64,000 bases of DNA, from the NCBI GenBank assembly GCA_963850425.1, contig CAWKLF010000001.1, forward strand, positions 496,001-560,000. The letters are read 5' to 3'. Below are positions 18,801-27,737 of this stretch, piece by piece. The position numbers were made by a program, and so were the translations under genes. Origin of the DNA: Gp1-AA133 sp963850425 (lineage in GTDB: Bacteria > Acidobacteriota > Terriglobia > Terriglobales > Acidobacteriaceae). The notes below the pieces were generated by a model. That model did no database searches. It saw nothing but the letters and a program-made list of their open reading frames with translations, and was not told the origin of the DNA. Each line of letters starts with the position of its first letter. The first letter of the stretch is position 1.

Positions 18801-20918
18801 CAGATCCACGACCGCGCCCGCGCCGGCCACTGTATAAAATGTGGTCCCCCCGACTGGTGATTGGCTGGCCAGATAATCCACCAGCTGCGTGTTCGTCATC
18901 ACGGTCGCGCCCGCCGCGATCAACCCGTCGAGCACCGCACCCACTTCCGTCGACGTCAGTTCCGGCGCCCCTGTCTCCGGCGGATGCGAAAATAATCCAT
19001 ACGGCACGCCCCATGCCTTCGCCTTGTTCACCAGCGATGCCACTTGCTGCGCGACCTGCGTCGCCGTCTGCCCGCCCAACCCCGATGCGCTCAGGCTGGT
19101 GATGTTCTGCACATTCACGCCGTACCCGTACACGCCCCGCACATTCGTTTCCATCGCGGCCGGCCCGGAGTTCGCCGTGAACGTCCCCGCCACCGCAGCT
19201 CCCAGCGACAAACTTCCCCGCCCGCCCTTGTATCCCGCCGCAACCGCATCCAGTTGCGTCTGATAGTTCTCTTTCCCCGACGGATACACGTACACCACTT
19301 CCGAACTCGATAGCCCGTTCACATTCGCAAGCAGCCACGCCTTCGACTTCGCCATCTCATCCTGAACGAACACATCCCCGTTCACCATCAACCCGTAAGT
19401 CGCGCTCTTGATGTCCACCGCATTTACGTTCGCCAGAGTCGTGCTCGTCCCCGCCACCGATAGGTTGATCGAGGCCGTGTAACCCGCGCGCCCATTGATA
19501 GCCGCCGAAAGTTGTCCGAAGGTCGCATAAGCAGCGTTAGTCAGATCAAAGCTCAGATTCTCTCCGCCTGGTCCTCCAGTCACGCTTGTAGTGAGTACGT
19601 TACCTGCGATGCTCAAGCTGGCCGCCGTACCCGTCCCGGTGTACTTCACGTTAATCACCGGGGTGTCATAGTAATTGTGTGACCACGAGTGAGAGTTGAT
19701 ATCATGGCCCGCGTTGAACCATCCTTGCATCCGCGGGATGTCCGTATTCGCATACTGCTCGCCCGTCACCACTGCAATCGACAATTTCAGATTCCGGCTG
19801 GTGAACTGCGGCAGCAGGCTGTCGGTGTAGTCCGCTCCCCCCGTCGACTTTCCTTCATCATCTAGCGTGTAAGTAATCCGCGCCGGATACCGCGCAAAGC
19901 TGTTCACTGCCGGAGCCGTGTTCGGCGCGATGTTGTGCCCGTTGCCCGCACCTCCCAGCTCCAGAAAGCCCGCCGGATACACATCGGTCGATCCCAATAC
20001 CGCGATCCCGTTTCCGTATAAGTGCGAGTACGAATAGGTCACGTGCTTGCCGGTCGTATCGCTGATCCCGCAATTCCGGTTGAAGTACGCCTTCGCGTTG
20101 ACGATGTTCGCTCCCGTCAGCGTCCCATCAAATCGAAAGCCGTCATAGTTCATGGACGCTTCCGAATTGATGAACTGCAGGTCGCCCGGCGATGTCGCGT
20201 TCACATAGAACCCCAGTGGCAGCGCCCCGGCCGGAATCATCCCGTCGCTCTCCATATTCGCGAACACCAGGTGATCGGATGCGCCCGTCACATACAAGCC
20301 GTACTGATCGAACCAGTCGAGCTTGATATGCTGAAATGTTAAGTACGATTTGCCATTGATCGAAATCAACGGCGAATTGGTAAGCAGCATCGCCGCCACC
20401 GTCCCGTAGTAAGTGGACGGATTCGACGCCGAGAACACATAAAGCATGTTGTTATTGAGGAAGAAGTCGCGATCGTGCTGGAGAGCTGCCTGACTAGTCT
20501 GTTTTGTCCCCCAGATCGTCCCGAACAGCACGAAATTCATCGCCGAGGCTGTCACCGGCGCACTCCACACATTCCCCGACACAAGCGCCCACCCCGAGAC
20601 TGCCTGGTATCCGGTAATCTCCGGCGCCGCACCCGATCCATAAGCGTCAAACACAATGGGACTGCCGCTGCTTCCACTCCCAGCAGGAATCAGCGCCTCT
20701 CGCCATACATCGCCCCGCGCCAGTAAGACCGTCGTACCTGGAACTATCAGCGATGCATGCGTTCCGCTCGTGCTGACCGATCCCAGCGTCTTCCATGGGC
20801 TCGCCGCCGAAGTCCCGCTATTGCCGTCGTTGCCCGCGCTCGAGCTTACGTAGTAAGTAACCGGACCCAGCGCACACGCGTACGCCGACAACACCACCAC
20901 CATCAGTAGTCGTCTCAT
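15813..20918 (-). CDS. Giant secreted beta-helix protein with NodB deacetylase domain
   Basis: The 1701-residue product starts with a Sec signal peptide (MRR, hydrophobic LLMVVVLSAYACA, cleavage near ACA). Residues 20-340 look like a right-handed parallel beta-helix (YYVSSSAGNDGNSGTSAASP is a typical opening). A polysaccharide-deacetylase (NodB) domain follows at about 345-690, with YTLDDEG (Asp353, Asp354) and HSWSH (His410, His414) as the metal and catalytic motifs. A second long beta-helix follows (about 830-1500), and a C-terminal Ig-like domain (GSFPLTFQAEDAAHQ). It probably acts on an extracellular glycan. It lies between terminase and fibre genes of the prophage, but a signal peptide is not expected on a virion protein. 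Confidence 0.75.
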   Translation of the reverse strand: MRRLLMVVVLSAYACALGPVTYYVSSSAGNDGNSGTSAASPWKTLGSVSTSGTHASLIVPGTTVLLARGDVWREALIPAGSGSSGSPIVFDAYGSGAAPEITGYQAVSGWALVSGNVWSAPVTASAMNFVLFGTIWGTKQTSQAALQHDRDFFLNNNMLYVFSASNPSTYYGTVAAMLLTNSPLISINGKSYLTFQHIKLDWFDQYGLYVTGASDHLVFANMESDGMIPAGALPLGFYVNATSPGDLQFINSEASMNYDGFRFDGTLTGANIVNAKAYFNRNCGISDTTGKHVTYSYSHLYGNGIAVLGSTDVYPAGFLELGGAGNGHNIAPNTAPAVNSFARYPARITYTLDDEGKSTGGADYTDSLLPQFTSRNLKLSIAVVTGEQYANTDIPRMQGWFNAGHDINSHSWSHNYYDTPVINVKYTGTGTAASLSIAGNVLTTSVTGGPGGENLSFDLTNAAYATFGQLSAAINGRAGYTASINLSVAGTSTTLANVNAVDIKSATYGLMVNGDVFVQDEMAKSKAWLLANVNGLSSSEVVYVYPSGKENYQTQLDAVAAGYKGGRGSLSLGAAVAGTFTANSGPAAMETNVRGVYGYGVNVQNITSLSASGLGGQTATQVAQQVASLVNKAKAWGVPYGLFSHPPETGAPELTSTEVGAVLDGLIAAGATVMTNTQLVDYLASQSPVGGTTFYTVAGAGAVVDLRETPRSATVWKGLNQGAAYRVDMAGANRPLTGAWDIGGYQTLWSKHGGAGGSGYFTMGLAGGVAGENAYCSPGEVAGFGSADGPATLPQQCVYTALAGTPSPGAVTTVAGDCSNLQLLLNAAAAGDTIVIPAAATCTGQYTFPTKVGADRNHWITVRSSAIADADFPAEGVQATPCNINLAHVDGYPDYPCANPGVRFPTLTTSTNNKGPVASIGNFYRFIGLNITKNSTTQMVGQLVDMSGSDHVILDRCLVHGDNWDINPPDWTTTTSVGIQTKGTYQAIINSWVYDIDRNSPDGYAIGGGVGPQKDEGPIKLYNNLIAGGSESWMFGGGYSAGIPHDYEIRRNLAMHPLKWMVAFKAAGSAVNVKNIGEFKLGRRILYEDNVAINNWEGQADQFGYAWVILPKSQGATNTLKFVNTNGHDVYCAKDAQGTLCDAGTGEWGNTPTYITRTGNIYTVEGLTNGDWPSWMPTQHIVFQGWLSQVVNLTGGGTINLNTLNGEWVTGCLNSTTCTDYATPNILYFDAADNPGMPTGNNFPRTAINAGGLIQDYTASTCASPGHCHFSAPRVNYSSTSIASVINTEHITTVEDFGVQTGVGHMSCRPGLAPGALVEDMTIRHNYIAHSENVGMNIESVLGPCLDETMGISKISIHDNLADDIDTTSWITDAASSHGGTGPIIGNAFDDPTKMPHDITIAHNTWAGLRGFKSIYASSGGMEITDNNTVPPYSYYPNVTIKDNIFSGPVKVTKNFGALLTSISTGFTQFLCQGGTSPCTWLYKNNLTARVPNTYPQPSGAYLDSYPTTNPDSSSTCTISTPLGRCQVTDLSSVFASWNTGLGNTDANNYSVVGAYKNAATDGKDPGADMARIAVVKAAVLPRFTYQALTISTESLTACTSGVYCEQQLLTSSNAGKSGASPGWVKWHVAAGALPAGMSLSTFDNSSSGDAKVNGAFKTGPTGSAGWIWGTPTQSGSFPLTFQAEDAAHQTKNVNLTLVVN

Positions 20919-21183
20919 CTTTTCTTCTTTTGTCAGGCTGTTACTGCAGGAAAGGAACCACCATCTCCAACTTAAAATGTCTTAAATCAAGTGTCATCCT
21001 GAGCGAAGCGAAGGACCTATGCAACCCGGACGTCATACGAATCGAGGGTGCACCACCTGTGGGTCCCCACGTTTCGCGCCTTTCGAAACGAAAGGATTCT
21101 ACAAACCGCCTCGATCTTAGGATTTTCTCGACGCCCTTCGCCGTTAGATTCTTCGCCGCGAGAAACCTTTCTCTCGCATCACC

Positions 21184-24100
21184 TCACTGCATCTGCTTAA
21201 CCGCCATCCGCAGCGAATAACTCCCCGTCCCCGACGTGCACCCCGTATAAGCAGTCTGGTATGTAATCGAACTCCCTCCCGTCGACCACAAACTGATCTG
21301 CCCGCTCGCAAAGCTCGTTGTATTCCCAAGCGACATCGAGTTCGACGTCACCCCACCGCCCGAGAGCGGCACTGATGCGAACACCTTCCCACCCGCCTCA
21401 TCCGCCCACCCAATATTCAAGCTCACCGTGGCCGGCCCTGGGGTCGCGCACGTCGCCGTCGAATCCAGGTAGTACGTCACAACGAACTGGCCCGCCCCGC
21501 AGCTCGCGCTAGGACACAGATTCGTCATCCCGATCGCCGCCGTCTGCCCGGTCAGCGAAGCCGTCGCGTACACCGGTTCCAGTCCTACACCGGCCGTCGC
21601 GATTCCGTTGTACCGCGCCGCCGTCGAGTACATCACCAGGTTCCGGCCCACATACACGTCCCGCGGCCGCAGTGTCACTCCGCCCAAATCCTTGCTGTTA
21701 TCTGTGAATGGCTTCAGAGTACCGAGCGTATCGACCGCCCAGTTGCATCCGCTCCCGGTGCCCCCAAAGCAAACGCCTCGTTGCGTGCCTGTGCCAGATT
21801 TTTCCGAGAGGATTTCGAAATATCCTTCCGCGGTGACCTCCTGCATCCGGAGGCGCTCCCAGTTACTGGCATCGGTATACGACCCGTAGAGGTTCCGTAC
21901 CTGAACGTTGGTTCCATTTCGCTGTTCCACCGTATTTGCGTCCGGTTCGTACAAAGGCCCCTGCCCCAACCCGCTCGAAGCAATCGTCACCGCTCCGTTC
22001 GCGCCTGCCGTCAGGGACACGTTCGACCCCGGCAGCAGGTTCAACGTTCCCTGGCTGCTATTGCTGACCCCATTCGTCTGCAACAAGGGAATCTGGCTGA
22101 CCTTCGCCACTTCCGTCACGGCTGCCCCGTTCTCGGACACTTTCAATTTCCCGTCCGAATCAAATCCCACCTTCGAATCGCCCGCCGCCACCGTCATCGG
22201 CGTCGCCGGCCCGGTGCTTTCCACCTGCCACGCACCCGACACGGTCATTGCGCCTTGCACGATCACATTCCCCGTGAACGTCTTGGCCCCGCCAATCGTT
22301 TCGTCTCCCGTGTTGTGCACCACCGCTGAGTCCTGCACGGTCCCGCTCCCGCACGATCCCCACTTCAAACCGAGCGCCTGCGTCGAGTCGGCCACCAGGC
22401 ATTGCCCGTCGGCTCCCACGGCAACCCGCGAGTCCGCAGCCCCAAAGCCCCACAAGTCCCCCTTGCTCGTCAGCGGAGAACTTACTCCGCTACCTGTGCC
22501 ACACGATCCCCACGCGCTGCCCGTGCCAGTCGACTTCAAGCATTGCCCGTTCGTGCCGAAGCTGTTGCCAATCTTCACCCCGCCTTCAAAATCCACAGGA
22601 ACGTTAAAGGTCTTCAAGTTCGAGATCAGTCGCTCCTTCCAACTCGTTCCATCACCGACGTTGCCGATGTAATTCGAAATCGCCACCGGCGCCCCCAGCG
22701 ACAATCCCACCGAGGTCGCGCTTCCTGCCCCCTGGTCGTACCCGATGTACGTGTCATTGGCGTCATTGGCCGGCCGGTTGCTCGCCGATCCCAACGTCTT
22801 GCTCAGGTTCGAATCGTAGAGAGTGATGAAGTGGCTCGGCCCACCGCCGCCCGTCATCAGGTTTAAGCGGCCTTTCAAGTTCGTGCCCACGATTTTGTTA
22901 TGCATCAGAGTCGATGCCAGATCCTGATCCTGCCCCGTGCATGCCTCCCATATCGGAGAACCCGGCATCAGGATGCAGCGCGTCGAATCCACGGAGTCCA
23001 GCAACGATCCGCCGGTATTGGTCTGCCAGATCGCAGTCCAGTTCAGGTTGTTGAAATCCAGGCTCACCGTGCCCTGCGCCGCCGCCGAGTTGCCCGCCAC
23101 ATACGGGCCGATCACCATCGCTCCCGGCCACAAGTCAAGCTTTGGAAAGTAATTCGGTACGCCCGCCGCCACGGCGTAACTCGTGGGTGCCGCCTGCGTG
23201 TCCGTGAAATTACATACCCCGGCGCTGCATGCCGAAGCCCGCGTCACACCGGTTGCCACCGCCCAGTTCCCCGTTCCATACGGCGCCTGGTAGAGCGTGC
23301 TCGTCTTCAACACGTCAAAACTCACAGCGCTTGCAATATCAGGAATCGTGATGGTCACACTGCCTGTGCCGTTGAGCGTTGCCTTGCCGGCGTAAAGCAG
23401 GTTCGACGGCCCATTCACGCCATCGGTCGCCACGATGTAGTAGTAGTTCGTGGTTCCCCCCGACTGGCTCGCAAACGTCGGATACATGCCATACGGCATC
23501 TCGCCGCCGTGAATCGCAACCCGCCCGCCCTGGACGATCACGCCCGCATATCCAACATTGCCGAGCGGGTTGTTCGAACAGCCACCCTCTTCATACACGT
23601 CGTCCAGAACTGCCGAACCATATCCGCCCCCTGCCATGCTCCAGCGGATGCCGAACTGCGAATAGCCCTGAATGACCGAATCCTCGATGTGCAACGTGTT
23701 CCCAGACTGCCAGTCGACCCCATTGCCATTACAAAATGGTGCCAGTTGCATGTGCTTCAACCAGCCCACTGCCGCATTGGACCCCGCTCCCGGACTGCCC
23801 CAGGTTCCCACTCCACTGAACGGTCCCGGCGCATACACGTACGAGCCGCAGAAAGTCGATGTGCACTCCACCGATGCGCCTGCCGTCGTATCCAGCCCAT
23901 CCAGCAGGAATGCCTGGTCACCCACTACCGTCACAAAATGTCCGAAGTTTCCATAGTTCTCAGGAACGGGCGGACTTGTCCTCGGTCCAATGACCGCCAT
24001 CACGTTATAGATTCGTGTCTTCTGCCCATAGACCGTGATCATCGAGTGCTGCCCGTGTGGGACGGTCGGCATCGCGCGTGGCTTGATCAATGTGACGTTG

Positions 24101-25479
24101 CTGGTCGCGCCGTAATTGTCCGATCGTCCCACCACGATGCAATCCGCATCGAAGTTGCACTTTACGATCGCGCCTGAAAAATCAATCGTCTGCTCATTTC
24201 CCACAATATCCAGCGGTGCATACAGCTGGTGGATGCCCGGCGGCACTCGCACGTATCCATCTCGGTAGTAGTGATAGTTGTTGCCCGAAAGAATATCCAG
24301 TTTGCTTGCGATCGACGCTTCCTGAATGCCCGCCGTGGCCGATGAAATCGTGTACCCGCCCGCATGCGGGTTCGCCGTCGTGAATTGCAGGGTCCCGGTG
24401 CTTCCATTTCCCGCGCAAGTGCCGCCCGTCACCTTCACCGCCTCGGGTGTTCCCGTTCCCGCAATATAGACGTAGAAGAATGTTTCCGACGCGACCACGC
24501 CCGCCGGACACGATGCCAGCGTCACCGTCTTAGCCCCCGCCGTGCTCAGATCTGTCGAGGGCGACTGTGTCCACGCAAAATCCGTCGAATGCTTGACCGC
24601 CAGCATCCCCGGCGTTGCTCCGCCGGTCCCCGGCTTCGGCTTGTACTTTCCTGCCGACGCATCGTAGGTCACCACCTGCCCGTCGCCCGGCGAAGTCGTA
24701 TCCACCGGTATCCCTTGCAGCGCGGTCGCATTCGCACTTGTCCCGCATGCTCCCCACGTCGAGTTCCCCTTCAGACACTCCGTCCCATCTGCCGACCCGC
24801 TGCCCAGTTGTGCCGGAGGCACCACCCCGCCCACGATGTTGGCTTTCGCCAGTAACGCTGTATCCACATATCGCTTCGTGCTGGCTTGGGCAGGAGCCGA
24901 GGGATCGGCTGCCAAAGTCAGGGGCCCGGTCATTGCGTCGCCATTCTTGGAAACATACGATCCCGATCCCACGTTGGCGACAGCCGTGTCGACATAAGCT
25001 TTGTTCACCGCGACCGCCTCGTCCACATACTGCTTGGACGCCAGCGGAGCCGCCCCGCCCGATCCCGGAATCGTCCGCACCGCGCTGATCGAAGTCGGCG
25101 ACGCGGATCCCACCAGCCAATATTCGGTCCTCACCAGGCTGTCCAGCTGAAATACAACCTGGTAATAGCTGCCCGTCGGAGTCGCCCCCGTATTTGGAAC
25201 CAGGTCAACCGCCAGCGCGCCTCCGCTTCCGAGCGTGACACTCTTCGTCCCTGCCGCAACTGGCTTTGCCTCGGAGGTGGTAAAGGCCGGCCATGAAATC
25301 AAAACCATTCCCGAGGCTGGCGTCCCATCCGCGCGGTACACGGTATCGCTCACCCGCGTTGTCGCCGGAGCGCCATCGGCCGCATTCGCAGGAATCGCGA
25401 TCGCTCCCCACCAAACCAGCAACACCGAAAGCAGACCAAAAAAAAGCCGCCCCATCGGGCGGCGCCGCGCATCCAACAT
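21184..25479 (-). CDS. Giant tail-fibre-like protein with Sec signal peptide
   Basis: The 1431-residue product has a clear signal peptide (GRLFFGLLSVLLVWWGAIAI, cleavage after ANA). After it come tail-fibre hallmarks: ASKQYVDEAV, GDAMTGPLTLAADPSAPAQA, and ASTKRYVDTAL. The middle has a pectate-lyase-like beta-helix region and several ...CLKGNSTWGACG / GQCLKSTGTGSAWGSCG repeats. The C-terminal part (DLGGVTLRPRDVYVGRNLVM) is like phage fibre tips. GGAGGAAGGC lies just before the ATG. It follows the beta-helix/deacetylase gene in reverse order of transcription. It could be a surface adhesin derived from a phage fibre or a fibre with an odd export route. Confidence 0.72.
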   Translation of the reverse strand: MLDARRRPMGRLFFGLLSVLLVWWGAIAIPANAADGAPATTRVSDTVYRADGTPASGMVLISWPAFTTSEAKPVAAGTKSVTLGSGGALAVDLVPNTGATPTGSYYQVVFQLDSLVRTEYWLVGSASPTSISAVRTIPGSGGAAPLASKQYVDEAVAVNKAYVDTAVANVGSGSYVSKNGDAMTGPLTLAADPSAPAQASTKRYVDTALLAKANIVGGVVPPAQLGSGSADGTECLKGNSTWGACGTSANATALQGIPVDTTSPGDGQVVTYDASAGKYKPKPGTGGATPGMLAVKHSTDFAWTQSPSTDLSTAGAKTVTLASCPAGVVASETFFYVYIAGTGTPEAVKVTGGTCAGNGSTGTLQFTTANPHAGGYTISSATAGIQEASIASKLDILSGNNYHYYRDGYVRVPPGIHQLYAPLDIVGNEQTIDFSGAIVKCNFDADCIVVGRSDNYGATSNVTLIKPRAMPTVPHGQHSMITVYGQKTRIYNVMAVIGPRTSPPVPENYGNFGHFVTVVGDQAFLLDGLDTTAGASVECTSTFCGSYVYAPGPFSGVGTWGSPGAGSNAAVGWLKHMQLAPFCNGNGVDWQSGNTLHIEDSVIQGYSQFGIRWSMAGGGYGSAVLDDVYEEGGCSNNPLGNVGYAGVIVQGGRVAIHGGEMPYGMYPTFASQSGGTTNYYYIVATDGVNGPSNLLYAGKATLNGTGSVTITIPDIASAVSFDVLKTSTLYQAPYGTGNWAVATGVTRASACSAGVCNFTDTQAAPTSYAVAAGVPNYFPKLDLWPGAMVIGPYVAGNSAAAQGTVSLDFNNLNWTAIWQTNTGGSLLDSVDSTRCILMPGSPIWEACTGQDQDLASTLMHNKIVGTNLKGRLNLMTGGGGPSHFITLYDSNLSKTLGSASNRPANDANDTYIGYDQGAGSATSVGLSLGAPVAISNYIGNVGDGTSWKERLISNLKTFNVPVDFEGGVKIGNSFGTNGQCLKSTGTGSAWGSCGTGSGVSSPLTSKGDLWGFGAADSRVAVGADGQCLVADSTQALGLKWGSCGSGTVQDSAVVHNTGDETIGGAKTFTGNVIVQGAMTVSGAWQVESTGPATPMTVAAGDSKVGFDSDGKLKVSENGAAVTEVAKVSQIPLLQTNGVSNSSQGTLNLLPGSNVSLTAGANGAVTIASSGLGQGPLYEPDANTVEQRNGTNVQVRNLYGSYTDASNWERLRMQEVTAEGYFEILSEKSGTGTQRGVCFGGTGSGCNWAVDTLGTLKPFTDNSKDLGGVTLRPRDVYVGRNLVMYSTAARYNGIATAGVGLEPVYATASLTGQTAAIGMTNLCPSASCGAGQFVVTYYLDSTATCATPGPATVSLNIGWADEAGGKVFASVPLSGGGVTSNSMSLGNTTSFASGQISLWSTGGSSITYQTAYTGCTSGTGSYSLRMAVKQMQ

Positions 25480-25816
25480 GCCTTCCTCCTGTAAAACCGA
25501 TCCTTCAACGTCCCATCACAACCACGTCGTCACGCTATTCAAGTTAGATCGTCATCCTGAGCGAACCGAAGTACTTCTGTCCCGTCTGCAACTCCACGAG
25601 GGAAGGTGCACCCATTCCCGCGCCTTTTCGGTTGGGCGGAATTCCTCCACCGGAATTCCTCCACTGTCTCGATCTTCAGATTTTCTCCGCGTCCTCCGCG
25701 GCAGTTCTCCGCGATCTCTGCGGTTTAAGACTTGCCCTTCTACTTCCACCGGCTCCCACCCTGCGCACGCCTTTTGGGAGAGTGGGGCGTCCACTACGCA
25801 CGACTAGAGTTCCTAC
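25480..25816. repeat. 337-bp gap with dispersed repeats
   Basis: A short-form GTCATCCTGAGCGAACCGAA copy lies at about 25551-25575, and a TCCGCGTCCTCCGCGG...GATCTCTGCGGTTTAAGACT copy at about 25690-25735. I see no gene. Confidence 0.6.
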
Positions 25817-26269
25817 TCACTTCCGAGCCGCCGCATACCCCGTCAAGAATTTTTCCACGCTCCTCACATACACGTCCGCGAAATCCGCCTGCGGCCGTCG
25901 CATCTCAATCAGCCGGATCGCATCATTCAGCTTCCACCCCAGCGCGCACAACAAAGCCAGCGTCATCATAGGCGCCCGATGCACTCCCGCCGCGCAATGG
26001 ATATACAACTTCGTTCCCGGCTGGTCCAATGCTTCAATCGCAAACTCCACGCCCCGCTGAAACACCTCGGCAGGCTTGGGTAGAAAATCATCGTCAATCG
26101 GATTCCACAGGACTTCCACTCCGAATGGGTCCGCCAGCGGCGTGTCATCAAACTCAATCTGCATGTCAATCACGTGCGAGATCCCGGCCTGCGCCACTGC
26201 CGCCATGTTCTCTTCGTTCCAGATCCCGCCCCCGACCGCGATCCGGCCGGTCACCCATGTCATATCCAT
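25817..26269 (-). CDS. Dual-specificity protein phosphatase-like protein
   Basis: The 150-residue product has the cysteine-phosphatase signature HCAAGVHRAP (Cys92, Arg98) and an upstream aspartate-rich loop (NPIDDDFLP, about 57-64) that can supply the general acid. This is the dual-specificity/tyrosine phosphatase fold, cytoplasmic, acting on phosphoprotein or other phosphate esters. The gene lies between the Lys-rich small gene and the fibre gene in the prophage. A HipA-like kinase lies elsewhere in the same element, so kinase and phosphatase could oppose each other, but this is only a suggestion. No good ribosome binding site is visible; the start may be 26263. Confidence 0.8.
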   Translation of the reverse strand: MDMTWVTGRIAVGGGIWNEENMAAVAQAGISHVIDMQIEFDDTPLADPFGVEVLWNPIDDDFLPKPAEVFQRGVEFAIEALDQPGTKLYIHCAAGVHRAPMMTLALLCALGWKLNDAIRLIEMRRPQADFADVYVRSVEKFLTGYAAARK

Positions 26270-26493
26270 GCTTGCGTTCCCGCTCCCGATTGCCCTCGAA
26301 CCCCGTCGCCCGCTAATCCTGATTTTTGAATCAACAATCTGAATCCGAGACCGAAATCTCCAGATCCGAAATCCGAAATCTGAGATCTAAGATCTAAGAT
26401 CTGAATCTGAGATGCGTCTTCGAAGGTCGGCGCCTCCCAATTCAATTACCCGGCGTCCAGCTCAGCAGGCTTTCGGCCTCTCGCCTGATTTTT
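26270..26493. repeat. Gap with low-complexity AGATCT-type repeats
   Basis: Around 26380-26415 the sequence repeats GAGATCTAAGATCTAAGATC and related words (AAATCC/GAAATC series). No gene is seen. Similar ATTTCAGATTC words occur near 31.0 kb. Confidence 0.5.
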
Positions 26494-26865
26494 TCATTTT
26501 ACCGAATCGTCGCCCACCGGTGCGGCGACCACCTCTGTCGATGGCTCACTCGGTTCCTCGTCCGCCGGCCCCTGAAACGGAAAATTGAAGCGCTTAAGCA
26601 AGACACGTGCCAAATCGTTGCTCTCTGCCGCTTCTGGTTCCTCCGCCGCGGTCGCCGGATACAAACCCAGCACCTCGAACAAATACTTGAGCGGCGACAA
26701 ATTTCCCTTGGATGCTTCTTCGATGTTCGCGCTCGTCATTTTTTCCGCTTGGGCGGCGATGACCCGCCGCACCCGCTCGCGCACTTCCCCCAGATTCAGC
26801 GGCCCCTTCGCCGTACTCTTCGGACTCTTGCTCTTCGCCTTAGCTGACTTCTTCTTAGCGGCCAT
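26494..26865 (-). CDS. Lys-rich small protein (possible small terminase or DNA-binding protein)
   Basis: The 123-residue product starts with a strongly basic tail (MAAKKKSAKAKSKSPKS) followed by a helical part (VRERVRRVIAAQAEKMTSAN, GNLSPLKYLFEVLGLYP) and an acidic C-terminus. The ATG at 26865 has GAGGA just upstream, which fixes the start. Phage small terminases and DNA-binding proteins can look like this, but no motif confirms it. It precedes the phosphatase gene and lies downstream of the sigma-like gene. Confidence 0.55.
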   Translation of the reverse strand: MAAKKKSAKAKSKSPKSTAKGPLNLGEVRERVRRVIAAQAEKMTSANIEEASKGNLSPLKYLFEVLGLYPATAAEEPEAAESNDLARVLLKRFNFPFQGPADEEPSEPSTEVVAAPVGDDSVK

Positions 26866-26892
26866 TCCATCCTCACAAAACTTGTTAAGCAA

Positions 26893-27221
26893 ACAAAACC
26901 CCAGTCTCTCTGACTGACCTTTAACAGCTAAGCGCTTTTCTCTGCGTCCTCGGCAACTTTTCTCCGCGCCCTCTGCGTTTTAAGATTTTTCCCACCCCAA
27001 CAAAATTCTCTCAGCCCCTTTTGCGGTTAGGAGCTTTTCTCTGCGTCCTCGGCAGCTTTTCTCCGCGCCCTCTGCGTTTTAAGATTTTTCCCGCCCAAAA
27101 GCAAAAGGCGCGCCCGCCGGCGCGCCCCCCGCAAATCTCTCAATCGCACTCTCTAAATCTAGAATAGCAATTTCACCAGGGTAATTGTGACACGTTTTCG
27201 AAATTTATTTTTCCCCTCGAA
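26893..27221. repeat. 329-bp gap with two tandem dispersed repeats and a terminator
   Basis: Two near-identical copies of TTTTCTCTGCGTCCTCGGCA...TTTTAAGATTTTTCCC occur at about 26937-26990 and 27035-27092. A terminator at 27103-27126 lies beyond them. There is no gene. Confidence 0.7.
27103..27126 (-). terminator. Intrinsic terminator after the sigma-like gene
   Basis: An 8-bp perfect stem (GGCGCGCC, loop CGCC) is followed on the minus strand by TTTTGC TTTT-type sequence. It is about 100 bases past the stop of the sigma-like gene, which suggests an end to the early transcript. Confidence 0.65.
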
Positions 27222-27737
27222 TCAAACGATTGCGAGATTTTCCTCCTCTTCCCCCTCTTGACAAGCTTCTTCGTCACTCGCGCGCGGTCCCTCCACCGGC
27301 TCAAGAATTTCAGCCGCCAGGAAAATCTCGCTCAACCGGTCAAGCGCTTCCGGAAGATTGCGCTCCAACGTTCGTCGGCTGCATCCCATCACTTTCCCCG
27401 CCTCCTCGTGCGAGTACCCTTGCAGAATCACCCGCGCGATCAACGTTTGCGACAGCCGGTCTAGTTTCGCAACGCACCGTTCCACATCATGCACGAAAAT
27501 CACCGCGTCTTCGAAACTCGACACCCCGTACGAAGTCACGTGCGTCCGAAAGAATTCGCTCCCCAGAATTGACGGTAACCGCCCCACTTCCACCGACATC
27601 CGGAAAAACCTCCGCAGGATGGCCACCGTCCGCGCCCGGTACAGCCACAGATCCGGGTTCGCTCCCGAATCCCACGCGTCCTCCAGCCACTCCTGAGAAT
27701 CGATCGACGCCGCCAGGTATCCGATCGCGGCCGTCAT
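27222..27737 (-). CDS. Sigma-region-4-like phage regulator
   Basis: The product has about 171 residues from MTAAIGYLAASI. The C-terminal half has a sigma-70 region 4-like helix-turn-helix (ARVILQGYSHEEAGKVMGCS then RRTLERNLPEALDRLSEI), so it probably binds promoter DNA and regulates phage transcription, as late-gene activators do. The N-terminal region is not a recognised sigma region 2. The start overlaps the stop of the zinc-ribbon gene (ATGA), so the two are translated together. The tail is acidic (EEACQEGEEEENLAIV). Confidence 0.7.
   Translation of the reverse strand: MTAAIGYLAASIDSQEWLEDAWDSGANPDLWLYRARTVAILRRFFRMSVEVGRLPSILGSEFFRTHVTSYGVSSFEDAVIFVHDVERCVAKLDRLSQTLIARVILQGYSHEEAGKVMGCSRRTLERNLPEALDRLSEIFLAAEILEPVEGPRASDEEACQEGEEEENLAIV

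Noticed and set aside
22900..24177. Long plus-strand frame of 425 codons opposite the fibre gene
   Set aside because: It is the antisense shadow of the minus-strand fibre gene; its Arg/His-rich composition has no domain-like sequence and no ribosome binding site.
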